NCBI GenBank assembly: GCA_965601685.1
Contig: CBFCWI010000002.1
Location: 248,001-312,000 of the forward strand
Origin: JANQJD01 sp965601685
GTDB lineage: Bacteria; Pseudomonadota; Alphaproteobacteria; Rhodospirillales; Rhodospirillaceae
Length of the DNA: 64,000 bases
Direction: 5' to 3'
Shown here: piece by piece, positions 44,656-53,766 of the stretch
Layout of the letters: every line of letters starts with the position of its first letter
Numbering within the stretch: the first letter of the stretch is position 1
Program-made: the position numbers and the translations under genes
The notes under the pieces: model-generated
Told to the model about the DNA's origin: nothing
The model's database searches: none
Seen by the model: only the letters and a program-made list of their open reading frames with translations

Positions 44656-44900
44656 ATGACCTTCGTAACTGAGCAACGGGCAACACTACTCAAATCTGCA
44701 CTACGGTGCTGTTGTATGGCCTCGCCGCTGTAAAAATGCAAGGAGTAACATTTTTAACATGTCAGAAAGAACCACGATGGGCTCAGACTGCCATGCAAAG
44801 CGCACACATGGCTTTCCAAGGAGAGAATTGTGTCAGTCGGTCCATTCGCGAGGCTGAATTGCACTCAGCAGGATTCCTACCCATCAGCTACGCTGCCTTT

Positions 44901-45989
44901 TCAACTTTTGCACCCAACTGCTAGCAGAGTACCGTCGCGGTCAAAAAGCGCCACATCAACACAGACAGCTGGGCCAACCACCGCTGCCGCGACAGTGCGG
45001 GCTCTGCCAGCAACAGATGCAGCTAAGTCGATCCCTGCTGCCTGTGCTAGCGCTAAAGCTTGACGAGCGCTGCTGGCAGCAGCAAGAAGGGCGGTGAGAG
45101 ATGCAGAGGCACCGCTGTCACGTGCGAGACGAGCCAGGAGAATAGGCTCAAAGCGGCAGCGATCAGAATGAAGATCAAGCTCGCCCTGCGCAAGCTTGAC
45201 TAGCTTGGCGAAGCCACCCGCAAGGGTCAAGCGCGGCAGGGGATGATGACGCAGGTATTGTAATAGAGCGCCGACGAAATCTCCCATGCTGACGAGTGCA
45301 ACGCTAGGTAGATCGTGTAATAATTGCACTGCCCGTTCTGACGTACGCCCAGTAGCCCCTGCAATGTGGGCAAGCCCAGCAGCACGAGCCACATTGACCC
45401 CCTGTTGTATGGAAGCCATCCACGCTGAGCAAGAATACGGTATGACCACGCCTGTTGTACCCAGAATGGATAGCCCCCCTACGATGCCAAGTCTATTATT
45501 CAATGTGTTACGTGCAATATTATCACCATTAGTAATACTAAGAGTCAGAGAGAGATCGGGGGGGAGGAGAGTGCGAAAAGAGGAAAGATTATGTGTGATC
45601 ATAGCACGTGGGCAAGGGTTAATAGCAGGTTCCCCGACTGCCAGAGGCAAACCAGGACGGGTTACTAAGCCAACCCCAGTACCTGCCTGGAAGACAAGGC
45701 CCTGCCCAGCAGGGCCCTGCCCAGCAGAAGCAAGCGTGATAGCGACGACGATCTCTGCCCCATGGGTGACGTCGGGATCATCGCCGGCATCCTTAATAAC
45801 AGAGGCTGTAGCAGTATAGGAAGTAACAGTACTATGATGAACAGCAAAGGCGGGGGCCAAACCGTGGGGCAGCTGTACTGTAACGTGCTGTGGGGCCCTA
45901 CCAGAAGCAAGGCCTAGACACGCTGCTTTCGCTGCAGCAGCCGCACAAGCTCCGGTAGTCCAGCCTCTGCGCAGCCTTATCTCGTCCAT
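44901..45989 (-). CDS. cbiD: Cobalt-precorrin-5B (C1)-methyltransferase
   Basis: 362 aa; methylates C1 of the corrin ring in cobalamin synthesis. RRGWTTGACAAAAAKAA is the CbiD opening; SVIKDAGDDPDVTHGAEIV and GVGLVTRPGLPLAVGEPAINPCPR follow. ILGTTGVVIPYSCSAWMASI and VALVSMGDFVGAL are also conserved. CbiD normally belongs to the anaerobic (early cobalt) route, though many alphaproteobacteria carry it. No other cob/cbi genes lie in the window, so its pathway context is elsewhere or lost. Upstream is a stable hairpin (46054-46077) but no recognisable B12 riboswitch. Confidence 0.94.
   Translation of the reverse strand: MDEIRLRRGWTTGACAAAAAKAACLGLASGRAPQHVTVQLPHGLAPAFAVHHSTVTSYTATASVIKDAGDDPDVTHGAEIVVAITLASAGQGPAGQGLVFQAGTGVGLVTRPGLPLAVGEPAINPCPRAMITHNLSSFRTLLPPDLSLTLSITNGDNIARNTLNNRLGIVGGLSILGTTGVVIPYSCSAWMASIQQGVNVARAAGLAHIAGATGRTSERAVQLLHDLPSVALVSMGDFVGALLQYLRHHPLPRLTLAGGFAKLVKLAQGELDLHSDRCRFEPILLARLARDSGASASLTALLAAASSARQALALAQAAGIDLAASVAGRARTVAAAVVGPAVCVDVALFDRDGTLLAVGCKS
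45698..45727. repeat. 15-bp exact tandem duplication within cbiD
   Basis: GGCCCTGCCCAGCAG occurs twice without a gap (45698-45712 and 45713-45727). It keeps the frame and duplicates a five-residue Gly/Gln/Pro/Ala segment (AGQGPAGQGL) in a loop region of the protein. Confidence 0.85.
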
Positions 45990-46053
45990 ATTGCTTACCT
46001 CACGCTTCCTTTTTGATTGAGCACCTGTCTCATCTCATTACACTCCCGCTAGC

Positions 46054-46077
46054 AGGAACCCTCCTGAGGAGGGTCCT
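46054..46077. other. Stable hairpin upstream of cbiD
   Basis: ACCCTCC-TGA-GGAGGGT is a perfect 7-bp stem with three-base loop, extended by AGG/CCT across a one-base bulge. No T run follows on either strand, so it is not a plain terminator. It lies 65 bp upstream of the cbiD start and could act in its leader; it does not resemble the cobalamin riboswitch core. Confidence 0.45.
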
Positions 46078-46243
46078 AGTGCCTGTGATCACGACCCCAA
46101 GAGAAGTAAATACCCAGTCATACAGCGCCACTCTACTTCTACTTTCTCTTCTCACGAGAGAGAGCCCCTGCTACCTAGTCCAAGCATGCGGTACGGTGAC
46201 CATAAGACGCTAGAAGCCGCTCTGCAGTATAGCCATTTCTATT

Positions 46244-46738
46244 CTACCCTCTTGTCCTGTGTAGGTGAGTATGCACGTTTTCCGCCTCATGCCGCGCGAA
46301 CACAGCCCTAGCTGCTGCTTCACGATCTGGTGTTTCTATCACAACCCACAAAATCAAGCTACCAGCCTCAAGAGCCCGCTCGAAGTGCTCGGTATGAGGC
46401 ATAGCGGTGATTTCAGAGAGAATCTCTCGCACTGCAACACTCCCTACCCCAGCAGCGACTAACCCTGCTACCAAGGCAGCGGTAGGGCCAGCAGCCAGGG
46501 CGATGAGACCAGCAGAGACCAGTGGTACGTCATATTTCAGTTCTGATAGAAACGGTAGCAGAATTTCTTTAACAGTCTTGCCAGGTGGCTCAGCGGCCTC
46601 AATAGTTTCATGAGAGCTGAGAATACTCATGTCGCTGTGTCCAAACCCTGCCGCGACCAGGTCCGCGATCGCTTCCTCCAACCGCGTGCGATTATGAAAC
46701 ACACCAACAAGCTCCTGTACCCTGGTGATCTTGTGCAC
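46244..46738 (-). CDS. General-stress-like small membrane-associated protein
   Basis: 164 aa. The N-terminus TRVQELVGVFHNRTRLEEAIADLVAAGFGHSDMSIL is like the domain found in general stress protein 17M-type and DUF1269-like proteins. The centre is hydrophobic and Ala/Gly-rich (GLIALAAGPTAALVAGLVAAGVGSVA), perhaps a membrane hairpin or glycine-zipper. The end returns to a soluble fold with HFERALEAGSLILWVV and HEAENVHTHLHR. Function is not established. The GTG at 46738 has GAAGGAG 8 nt upstream. It stands alone between cbiD and mutS. Confidence 0.72.
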   Translation of the reverse strand: MHKITRVQELVGVFHNRTRLEEAIADLVAAGFGHSDMSILSSHETIEAAEPPGKTVKEILLPFLSELKYDVPLVSAGLIALAAGPTAALVAGLVAAGVGSVAVREILSEITAMPHTEHFERALEAGSLILWVVIETPDREAAARAVFARHEAENVHTHLHRTRG

Positions 46739-46827
46739 GGCTCTTCTCCTTCCCCCCTTTGCTCATCACAGCTCGCTCTGCAGTTTGATAGAGTACACTC
46801 TGTTACGCTTGCATCGCATGGCTAGAT

Positions 46828-49509
46828 ATGTTCATTATATGGGGATCCCATGGTGGTGAGTGGTGGTACATTCTGTCTGAATCCTCGTTAGAGTCTGCTC
46901 TCACGCCGGTAATGAAGCAGTACTTCGCTCTCAAGCGTGACTACTCGGACTGTATTCTATTCTATCGTATGGGTGATTTTTACGAGATGTTCTTCGACGA
47001 TGCTATACAGGCAGCTGCAGTCCTTAGCATCGTCCTGACCCAGCGTGGCCGGTATCAGGGCAAGGATATACCCATGTGCGGCGTACCAGTTCGTAATTAC
47101 ACGCCGCATCTTGTTCGGTTGGTGCGTCATGGCTTCCGGGTCGCTATTTGCGAACAGATAGAAGACGTAAGCGCAGCCCGTAAACGAGGCCCAAAGGCTG
47201 TAGTCGAGCGGGCAGTGGTGCGAGTAGTCACTGCTGGTACCATCATTGAGGATGAATGGCTCGATTCGCGTGACCACAACTATCTAACGGCGCTGACTGA
47301 GAACCAAGGCATATTTGGCTTAGCATGGGTTGATATCTCGACAGGCGACTTCCAGGTTCAAGCACCCACGCTCGCCGACTTAGGAGCAGCCTTGGCCAGG
47401 CTCGCACCGGGGGAACTGTTAGTATCCGAGCATCTTTGCCAGCGTGCGGATCTAGATGCCTTGCTCGCCGAATGGAAGGCAGTCCTGAATCCCCAACCCG
47501 CTAGCCGCTTTAATGTCGCTAATGCTTATCGGCATTTGGAGACTCTGTATAACGTCAAGACGCTTGATGGCTTCGGTGCTTTCGAGCCAGTAGAAATTGC
47601 TGCTGCTGGAGCCTTGATAAACTATATTGAGCTCACACAGAACGGTCACCTGCCACGTTTACAACCGCTGCGTCAGCTCCGCACTGAAGCGGTGATGATT
47701 ATTGATAGCGCCACCTGTCGCAATCTCACGAGCATCAGAAGTAAAAGTGGCTCAGAACGCAGCAGTCTGCGCGCTATTATCGATCGTACTATGACCAGTA
47801 GCGGTTCTCGCGTGCTTGCAAACAATCTGTATGCGCCGCTGACTGATCCAGTGATGATTAATGAGCGTCTAGATGCCGTACAATTTTTCAAGGATGATAG
47901 TGAAGTCCGTATATTAATTAGAGAGAGCCTGCGCCGCTGTCCAGATATCGAACGAGCCTTGTCACGCCTGACGATCGGCCGTGGTGAGCCACACGACTTA
48001 GTCATCCTCCGTGAGGCTCTAGCGAGGGGCCCAGGACTGCATATTGCGGTGGCTGAATCTACGATTCCTGCACCGCCAATTCTGCTGACAGCGATCCGCA
48101 CGCTCCTCCAGCATACGGAACTCGTCGATCATCTGATGCGAGCGCTGCTTGCTGTGCATAGCAAAGATGGCGATTGCATAGCCAGCGCTTATGACTCTAC
48201 CCTGGATGCACTGCGAGCAGTGCGGGATGATAGCGGACAAGTGATGGCTACTTTACAGAATCGCTATGCAACCGCTGCGGATATGACTGCACTGAAAGTC
48301 CATTACAGTGGCGTACTGGGATTCTATATCGAGGTATCAACCCGGCAGGCAGAGAAGCTAGAGGCCGACCCGGGGACCTTTATACGTCGCCAGACAATGG
48401 CTCACACGGTCCGTTTCACCACGTCTGAGCTCGCCGCTCTTGAGACCAAGCGTTACACAGCAATAGCGCGTATCCAGGTGCTTGAGCGAAAGATTTTCCA
48501 AGATTTAGTCAACATGGTTGTTCAGCAGGCTGAAGATATCGCTGCGACGGCCCGAGCTATAGCTGTTCTGGATGTATATTCTGCTTTGGGCGCGTTCGCT
48601 GCCGAATGTAATTGTTGTCGGCCTCTGGTAGATGATACCACAGCTTTCGAGATTCAGGGAGGGCGTCATCCCGTAATAGAAGCAATCCATGAGGGACCAT
48701 TCGTAGCTAATGACTGCCGGTTGGATGGCGCGCAGCGCCTGTGGCTGCTCACTGGTCCAAATATGGCTGGGAAAAGTACGTTCTTACGCCAGAATGCCCT
48801 GCTAGCCCTGTTAGCGCAAGCAGGTTCGTTTGTACCGGCGGAATCGGCCCACATTGGTGTGATTGATCGCCTGTTCAGCCGCGTCGGCGCCGCAGATGAT
48901 TTGGCCCGCGGTCGTTCCACATTTATGGTTGAGATGGTGGAAACTGCAACGATTCTCAACCAAGCTACTAGCCGCTCTCTCGTGATTCTAGACGAGATAG
49001 GCCGGGGGACTGCTACTTTTGATGGCGTGTCTATTGCCTGGGCTAGTATCGAGCACTTGCACAACGTGGTGCGTTGCCGCGGCTTACTCGCCACCCATTA
49101 CCACGAATTGGCTACTTTAGCTAGCAAGCTGCCGAGTCTGGCCTGCTATACCATGCGTGTCAAAGAATGGTCTGGCCAAGTGGTATTCCTGCATGAGGTG
49201 ATCACGGGTACTGCTGATCGGTCCTACGGCCTCGATGTGGCCAGGCTAGCTGGCTTTCCAAAATCAGTGCTGGCACGGGCAGAAGAAGTGCTGCTCTTTT
49301 TAGAGAAGAGCGGCCAGCGCGTTGCTCCTCCTCACCTGGAGGCCATATCTCCTGCTGATTCTGCTGATTCCCGCTTGCGCGCGTCTGCTACTGGACTCTC
49401 TTATGTAGAGCGTTTTTTAAAAGAAATAAACCTTGATGATCTCACTCCACGTCAAGCTATCGAGCTTCTATACTCTCTAAAAGAGAGTGTGCGAAAAAGC
49501 GAATCATGA
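46828..49509 (+). CDS. mutS: DNA mismatch repair protein MutS
   Basis: 893 aa. Recognises mismatches and starts repair with MutL. The N-terminal mismatch domain has KQYFALKRDYSDCILFYRMGDFYEMFFDDA (Phe-x-Glu wedge: FYE). The ATPase domain has GPNMAGKSTFLRQNALLALL (Walker A), RSTFMVEMVETATIL, and LVILDEIGRGTATFDGVSIAWA (Walker B and signature), then ATHYHELATL. Near the end, DDLTPRQAIELLYSLKE is the C-terminal dimer helix. The ATG at 46828 has no clear ribosome binding site; the ATG at 46915 would remove part of the usual N-terminus, so I keep 46828. Confidence 0.96.
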   Translation: MFIIWGSHGGEWWYILSESSLESALTPVMKQYFALKRDYSDCILFYRMGDFYEMFFDDAIQAAAVLSIVLTQRGRYQGKDIPMCGVPVRNYTPHLVRLVRHGFRVAICEQIEDVSAARKRGPKAVVERAVVRVVTAGTIIEDEWLDSRDHNYLTALTENQGIFGLAWVDISTGDFQVQAPTLADLGAALARLAPGELLVSEHLCQRADLDALLAEWKAVLNPQPASRFNVANAYRHLETLYNVKTLDGFGAFEPVEIAAAGALINYIELTQNGHLPRLQPLRQLRTEAVMIIDSATCRNLTSIRSKSGSERSSLRAIIDRTMTSSGSRVLANNLYAPLTDPVMINERLDAVQFFKDDSEVRILIRESLRRCPDIERALSRLTIGRGEPHDLVILREALARGPGLHIAVAESTIPAPPILLTAIRTLLQHTELVDHLMRALLAVHSKDGDCIASAYDSTLDALRAVRDDSGQVMATLQNRYATAADMTALKVHYSGVLGFYIEVSTRQAEKLEADPGTFIRRQTMAHTVRFTTSELAALETKRYTAIARIQVLERKIFQDLVNMVVQQAEDIAATARAIAVLDVYSALGAFAAECNCCRPLVDDTTAFEIQGGRHPVIEAIHEGPFVANDCRLDGAQRLWLLTGPNMAGKSTFLRQNALLALLAQAGSFVPAESAHIGVIDRLFSRVGAADDLARGRSTFMVEMVETATILNQATSRSLVILDEIGRGTATFDGVSIAWASIEHLHNVVRCRGLLATHYHELATLASKLPSLACYTMRVKEWSGQVVFLHEVITGTADRSYGLDVARLAGFPKSVLARAEEVLLFLEKSGQRVAPPHLEAISPADSADSRLRASATGLSYVERFLKEINLDDLTPRQAIELLYSLKESVRKSES

Positions 49510-49863
49510 GAAGCCGCATTTGCTCTACAAGAAGCGTAGCGTAATCTAGCCAACACTCCCCCCCCACCCCCCAGCAGCGGATAGATTTTTCCGCACCGCG
49601 AATATCTATCGTATAGGCGCAACAGTATACTCACAAAAAACGGTTTTCATTCCGGAACCTTGATGTATGCTGGGAAAGGTAATGGTAGGCTTACTGTATG
49701 CATACTTACTGCTGTCTCTTTCTCTTTCGTCGAAAGGAGTAACCAGTATACACGAAGGATCAACAAAAGTTACATCTTCAGGTTTTAATACAGACGATAA
49801 CAACACCTTACGGGCTAAAGCCTGACCCTGCAGAATCAGAGTTAAGAGACAACGGAGAACAAC
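49510..49863. other. Gene-free stretch after mutS with a C-rich tract
   Basis: It holds eight C, one A, six C (49558-49572), a G-rich tract on the minus strand. No gene is supportable; the long minus frame through here (50253-49606) is treated as a shadow of the small plus-strand gene. Confidence 0.5.
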
Positions 49864-50115
49864 ATGACTTTCGATCCTCTCTATTGCCCAAGAAACGGGT
49901 GCCGAACTTTCGCTGTGTCTGTATATAATGCCGATGTGCGACGCCTTCTGAAAGATAATCGCAGTCATGCCTTTTTCCATGACGATTGGGCTAATGAACA
50001 TTGTCAACGTGTCACCGCTAAGGATGCCGACGAGGCGAGGGCACTCACCTATGCTCGTCTTCGACGTGAAGAAGGTTTCGTTGTTACTGAAGTTGTCCCT
50101 CTCTCTTTTGGTTAA
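49864..50115 (+). CDS. Small conserved-looking protein, unnamed
   Basis: 83 aa: MTFDPLYCPRNGCRTFAVSV, then YNADVRRLLKDNRSHAFFHDDWANEH and ADEARALTYARLRREEGFVVTEVVP. Balanced, hydrophilic composition and a mixed alpha/beta pattern suggest a real gene. I recall small proteobacterial proteins of similar layout but cannot name the family. GGAG lies 7 nt before the ATG. A 215-codon frame on the other strand covers it, but that product is Ser/Arg/Cys/Thr-rich and unlike a protein. Confidence 0.6.
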   Translation: MTFDPLYCPRNGCRTFAVSVYNADVRRLLKDNRSHAFFHDDWANEHCQRVTAKDADEARALTYARLRREEGFVVTEVVPLSFG

Positions 50116-50204
50116 TTGAACAGAAGACGTTTGCGCGCAATACAAGCAGTCAGAGAGCCACATAATCGTAACAAGGGGCACACACTCTGATCCGGTTTGC
50201 AACC

Positions 50205-51134
50205 TCAAATAACTTGTCTTCTTCCTTTTGACAGGTCGGGCAACACCAGCCACGCTGGCAAGCAGGGGGTCAGGTGTGTGGTGCCAGCCCGAAATGATTG
50301 GCAGGCGCGTTGCGACTGTACTAAGGATTCGAGCCGTAGTAGGGCTAGACCAATACCCTCCACCGCTGACCGCATCTCACCAGCTTCCCTCTGACCAAAA
50401 AGTAGCGGTGTGCCTGGCGTCGGCACTGGGCCGTCAATGCTCACAGGCACCAGCCGTTTCTTCACTAAACCGCGATATTTGCTGCGACTGACGACCTCCT
50501 GTCCCACATAACATCCTTTGCTGAAATCTACTCCGTTGAGTTCCTCAAACCCATATTCCAATAATCCAGATCGCCCAACAACGAGGTCGCGGCTACCGTC
50601 CGGAAGACCGTTTTTCAACCTTAATCTATCATAGTCTGTTTCTGACACTTCATTGCTATTAATACTATGTAATATCCTCACCAAAATCTCTTGTTCCCCG
50701 ACTAATCGGATACCGACCTCAGGCCGCCGCGGGTCGATATAAGCCACGCTACGCCCTGCCATACGGCGCACAGGTGCTGTTGTCATGAGATTCAAGGCTG
50801 CGGCTACACCCTCTCCGAAAGCCACAGCGACCACCATGTCGTTTTCCATGGTCAGTATGATCTGTGCCCGCAACTGAAACCGCGCCAGATGGCTTTTCAG
50901 ATCTTCTAGTCTGTCTGATTCCGTTTCCAGTAACAGACTCTCTCCCACTTCCACGATGAAAAATTCATACAAGAATTTTCCCTGTGGGGTAAGCAAAGCA
51001 GTATGTATGACACTGCTTGCAGATACTTTCTCAACGTTGTTTGCAATCAAGCCCTGTAAAAAGGATTTACGCTCTTTTCCACTAATAGAAAGCACGGCAC
51101 GCTGTGGCAAAAAGCAGAAAGATATCATAGCCAT
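50205..51134 (-). CDS. ygfZ: YgfZ-type folate-dependent Fe-S cluster / tRNA modification protein
   Basis: 309 aa, GcvT-like fold. MISFCFLPQRAVLSISGKERKSFLQGLIANNV opens it. The family signature is complete: GVDFSKGCYVGQEVVSRSKYRGLVKKRL, with the key Cys in KGCYVGQE. YgfZ helps assembly or repair of [4Fe-4S] clusters, including those of the MiaB tRNA methylthiotransferase, which fits a genome that uses AprB. The frame runs to 51188, but the ATG at 51134 has GGGAA about 8 nt upstream. The last 50 residues after GEMRSAVEG are unlike the family and Arg/Ser/Gln-rich, which may reflect change near the 3' end. Confidence 0.88.
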   Translation of the reverse strand: MAMISFCFLPQRAVLSISGKERKSFLQGLIANNVEKVSASSVIHTALLTPQGKFLYEFFIVEVGESLLLETESDRLEDLKSHLARFQLRAQIILTMENDMVVAVAFGEGVAAALNLMTTAPVRRMAGRSVAYIDPRRPEVGIRLVGEQEILVRILHSINSNEVSETDYDRLRLKNGLPDGSRDLVVGRSGLLEYGFEELNGVDFSKGCYVGQEVVSRSKYRGLVKKRLVPVSIDGPVPTPGTPLLFGQREAGEMRSAVEGIGLALLRLESLVQSQRACQSFRAGTTHLTPCLPAWLVLPDLSKGRRQVI

Positions 51135-51953
51135 GAATAGATTCCCAAAGTCTCGGGTTGCAGTACGACATGTCTTGAGCTGTTGCATTGACTAGAGAAT
51201 ACGGCATCCGTGCTCGGCATACACTGAGTCAATGTGTTTTGCGATCCTCTTGCAATGACTGTGGGAGATACGTCTTTCTGAGCTGAGGCTACCGTCAGCT
51301 TGAAGAGCTTCAGAATCTCTATGGTTGAGAGTCTGAGCTCTGGTGTTGGGCAGCGCTTAACTGGGTCGGGCGCGGCTATCGAGCGTCTCGCTACCCCGTG
51401 CCGCTGCCGCCAGTGAGGCCAAAAGTTACGGCTGCTGTGCCTTCCACGAGCGCACTGAACTTTTCTGCACTGTCGCCCCCGATTGAGCAAACGTTGTGGA
51501 CAGTACTGTCATGCAAACAAAGCACGTATCAGCGGCAACCTCCCCAAAAGCTTAACGTTTGTTGAGAGAGAGCCGCCACGCAACACTTGCCTGGCCGTGT
51601 GTGAGGTCCCGTTCTCTGGGACAGGGCTGGGCAGGTGAGCCAAGCAAACGATAGGATACTTGCCTGTCTTCTCGATAGGAGTTTGGATTTGCATGTCAAA
51701 CAGAAAATGGCCAGATAGAAGGGCCTCTCGTACTCCAAATCCTAGAAGAGCCTGGACCTGAAGCTGCCATGCTTGGGCAACACGAAGAAGACTGAGAGAG
51801 TGGCGGACCTGACCCCTGAGGAGGCCTACACGGTCGTTGCGCACCGGGAGAGGAGACGCTATAATCCAAGCGTAGAGACATACAGAGTGCTTGCTTCGGG
51901 AGACAGTAGTCTCACCACAGGCATTGAATCCGATGAAGACGGAACCAAGTCAG
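51135..51953. other. 820 bp before rpmI without infC
   Basis: In most bacteria infC precedes rpmI and rplT; no IF3 sequence appears here in any frame. Frames at 51125-51490 and 51509-51844 (minus) and 51773-51961 (plus) have no ribosome binding site or recognisable product. A GTCCC/GGGAC hairpin lies at 51606-51622. I cannot tell whether an L20-type autoregulatory leader is present. Confidence 0.55.
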
Positions 51954-52151
51954 ATGCCTAAACTGAAAACGAAAAGTGCCGTGAAGAAAAGATTTAAGTT
52001 GACAGCTAGCGGAAAGATCAAGGGAAACGTTGCCTATAAGCGACACAATCTACGCAAGCGCCCACAAAAAATGAAGCGTCAGGCACGTGGTACCTTTATT
52101 CTGGCAAGAGGCGATAGGACTCTCGTCAAGAAGTACATGCCCTATGGCTGA
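51954..52151 (+). CDS. rpmI: 50S ribosomal protein L35
   Basis: 65 aa, highly basic: MPKLKTKSAVKKRFKLTASG, then HNLRKRPQKMKRQARGT and VKKYMPYG. This is full-length L35, located in the 50S subunit near the peptidyl-transferase region. The frame is open from 51891, but the ATG at 51954 gives the exact L35 start. No strong Shine-Dalgarno is seen. rplT follows after 17 bp. Confidence 0.96.
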   Translation: MPKLKTKSAVKKRFKLTASGKIKGNVAYKRHNLRKRPQKMKRQARGTFILARGDRTLVKKYMPYG

Positions 52152-52168
52152 GGGAAGGGGGCTAAAGC

Positions 52169-52549
52169 ATGAGCCGCGTCAAGAGAGGTACAACTACCAG
52201 TGCTCGTCATAAAAAAGTACTCGCTATGGCAACGGGATACCAAGGCCGTAACGCTAAGGTGTTTCGTGTTGCCATAGAAAGGGTTGAAAAAGCACTGTGT
52301 TATGCTTACAGAGATAGACGCAATCGTAAGCGTGCGTTCCGCGCCCTCTGGATACAGCGCATTAATGCAGCGGCTCGCTTGCACGGGGTGACTTATGCCC
52401 GCTTTATGAATGGTCTCAAGAAATCTGGGATAGTGTTGGATCGCAAAGTGCTTGCTGATCTCGCCGTACGAGAGCCAGAGGCCTTCTGCACACTTGTAAA
52501 GAAAGCAAAATTGGTCACGTCTCAAGATCCACAAGTCTTGACTCTTTAA
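52169..52549 (+). CDS. rplT: 50S ribosomal protein L20
   Basis: 126 aa. MSRVKRGTTTSARHKKVLAMATGYQGRNAKVFRVAIERV is the L20 start and binds 23S rRNA early in assembly. The C-terminal part has RALWIQRINAAARLHGVTYARFMNGLKKSGI and LDRKVLADLAVREPEAF. GGGAAGGGGG lies upstream of the ATG. It forms a tight unit with rpmI and is followed 41 bp later by pheS. Confidence 0.97.
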   Translation: MSRVKRGTTTSARHKKVLAMATGYQGRNAKVFRVAIERVEKALCYAYRDRRNRKRAFRALWIQRINAAARLHGVTYARFMNGLKKSGIVLDRKVLADLAVREPEAFCTLVKKAKLVTSQDPQVLTL

Positions 52550-52590
52550 CAGGGATTCACCTGTTTGTGTATCTGAGGTAGTGGGGACAT

Positions 52591-53667
52591 ATGGAAGAGG
52601 ATCTCAGGGAGCTGGAGGGATGGCTTGAAGAGGCTCTTGCCGCTGCTGATTCAGTTGCTGCCGTTGAGAGGGCTCGGATTGAGGTGCTTGGCAAGAAGGG
52701 CCGTCTGACTACGCTCCTGAAAAACCTGAGCCACTTACCTCCAGCAGAACGGGCGCGGCAGGGGGCTGTCGCTAATACCCTCAAACAGACTGCCATCCGC
52801 CTCATCAAGAGCCGAATCGCAACTCTGCAAAGGGCGGAGTTAGGAGCTCGTCTCGCAGACAAACAGGTGGATGTCACCCTCCCAGGGCGTCCAGAGCCGG
52901 TAGGTCGCATCCATCCGTTGAGCCAGACTCTGGACGAGGTCATAGCTATCTTTGGCTGGATGGGTTTCACAGTGGTGGAAGGGCCAGATATAGAAGACGA
53001 TTTTCATAATTTCACGGCTCTTAACATCCCACCAGAGCACCCTGCCCGCCAGATGCACGACACGTTCTACCTACCAAAACGAGCCAATAACACGCGATTC
53101 CTACTGCGTACCCACACATCACCAGTCCAAATCCGTACCTTGCAGGCGGAGCAGCCGCCGGTTCATATTATTGCACCGGGCAGAGTCTACCGCCGCGACT
53201 CGGACACGACTCACACGCCGATGTTTCACCAAATAGAAGGGCTCGTCATCAACCAGTCAACTCATTTTGGGCACCTGAAAGGCTGCATAGTGGCGTTCAT
53301 ACACGCTTATTTTGAAACTACTGCTGTGCCAGTGCGATTCCGACCATCATTCTTTCCGTTCACAGCGCCATCAGCTGAGGTCGATATTGGCTGTTCCTGT
53401 CAGGAGGGAAGACTGGAATTTGGCTCTGGTGGAGATTGGCTGGAAGTTATGGGCTGCGGTATGGTACATCCCCATGTGCTGGCCGCCTGTGGCCTTGATG
53501 CTGAACGCTGGCAGGGTTTTGCCTTCGGCATTGGAGTCGAACGCATCGCCATGCTGAAATACGGTATTTCCGACCTGCGCACCTTTTATGAACCAGATAT
53601 GCGCTGGCTACGGCATTATGGATTCTTGTCCCTGGATGTCCCTACTGTAGCAGGGAAAGTTTATTGA
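52591..53667 (+). CDS. pheS: Phenylalanyl-tRNA synthetase alpha subunit
   Basis: 358 aa, class II synthetase. The N-terminal coiled coil ends in RIEVLGKKGRLTTLLKNL. HPLSQTLDEVIAIFGWMGF and GPDIEDDFHNFTALNIPPEHPAR are family sequence. Motif 2 reads RRDSDTTHTPMFHQIEGL, with CGMVHPHVLAACG between, and motif 3 is GFAFGIGVERIAMLKYGI. Forms the alpha2-beta2 enzyme with PheT. Starts at ATG 52591 with a plain upstream region. Confidence 0.97.
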   Translation: MEEDLRELEGWLEEALAAADSVAAVERARIEVLGKKGRLTTLLKNLSHLPPAERARQGAVANTLKQTAIRLIKSRIATLQRAELGARLADKQVDVTLPGRPEPVGRIHPLSQTLDEVIAIFGWMGFTVVEGPDIEDDFHNFTALNIPPEHPARQMHDTFYLPKRANNTRFLLRTHTSPVQIRTLQAEQPPVHIIAPGRVYRRDSDTTHTPMFHQIEGLVINQSTHFGHLKGCIVAFIHAYFETTAVPVRFRPSFFPFTAPSAEVDIGCSCQEGRLEFGSGGDWLEVMGCGMVHPHVLAACGLDAERWQGFAFGIGVERIAMLKYGISDLRTFYEPDMRWLRHYGFLSLDVPTVAGKVY

Positions 53668-53766
53668 AGGGCTCTGTTGCTCGCTCTAGCACATACTCTT
53701 TGCTCATGACGCATTGATAGTGAGGGTTCTGCGCCGTAGCGCTTCCATTATCCAAAGCTCTCTCCC

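Noticed and set aside
46013..46213. Possible cobalamin riboswitch upstream of cbiD
   Set aside because: The leader has a strong hairpin but none of the conserved B12-box sequence.
49606..50253. Minus-strand 215-codon frame
   Set aside because: Composition is not protein-like and it overlaps the better-supported small gene at 49864-50115 and the end of ygfZ.
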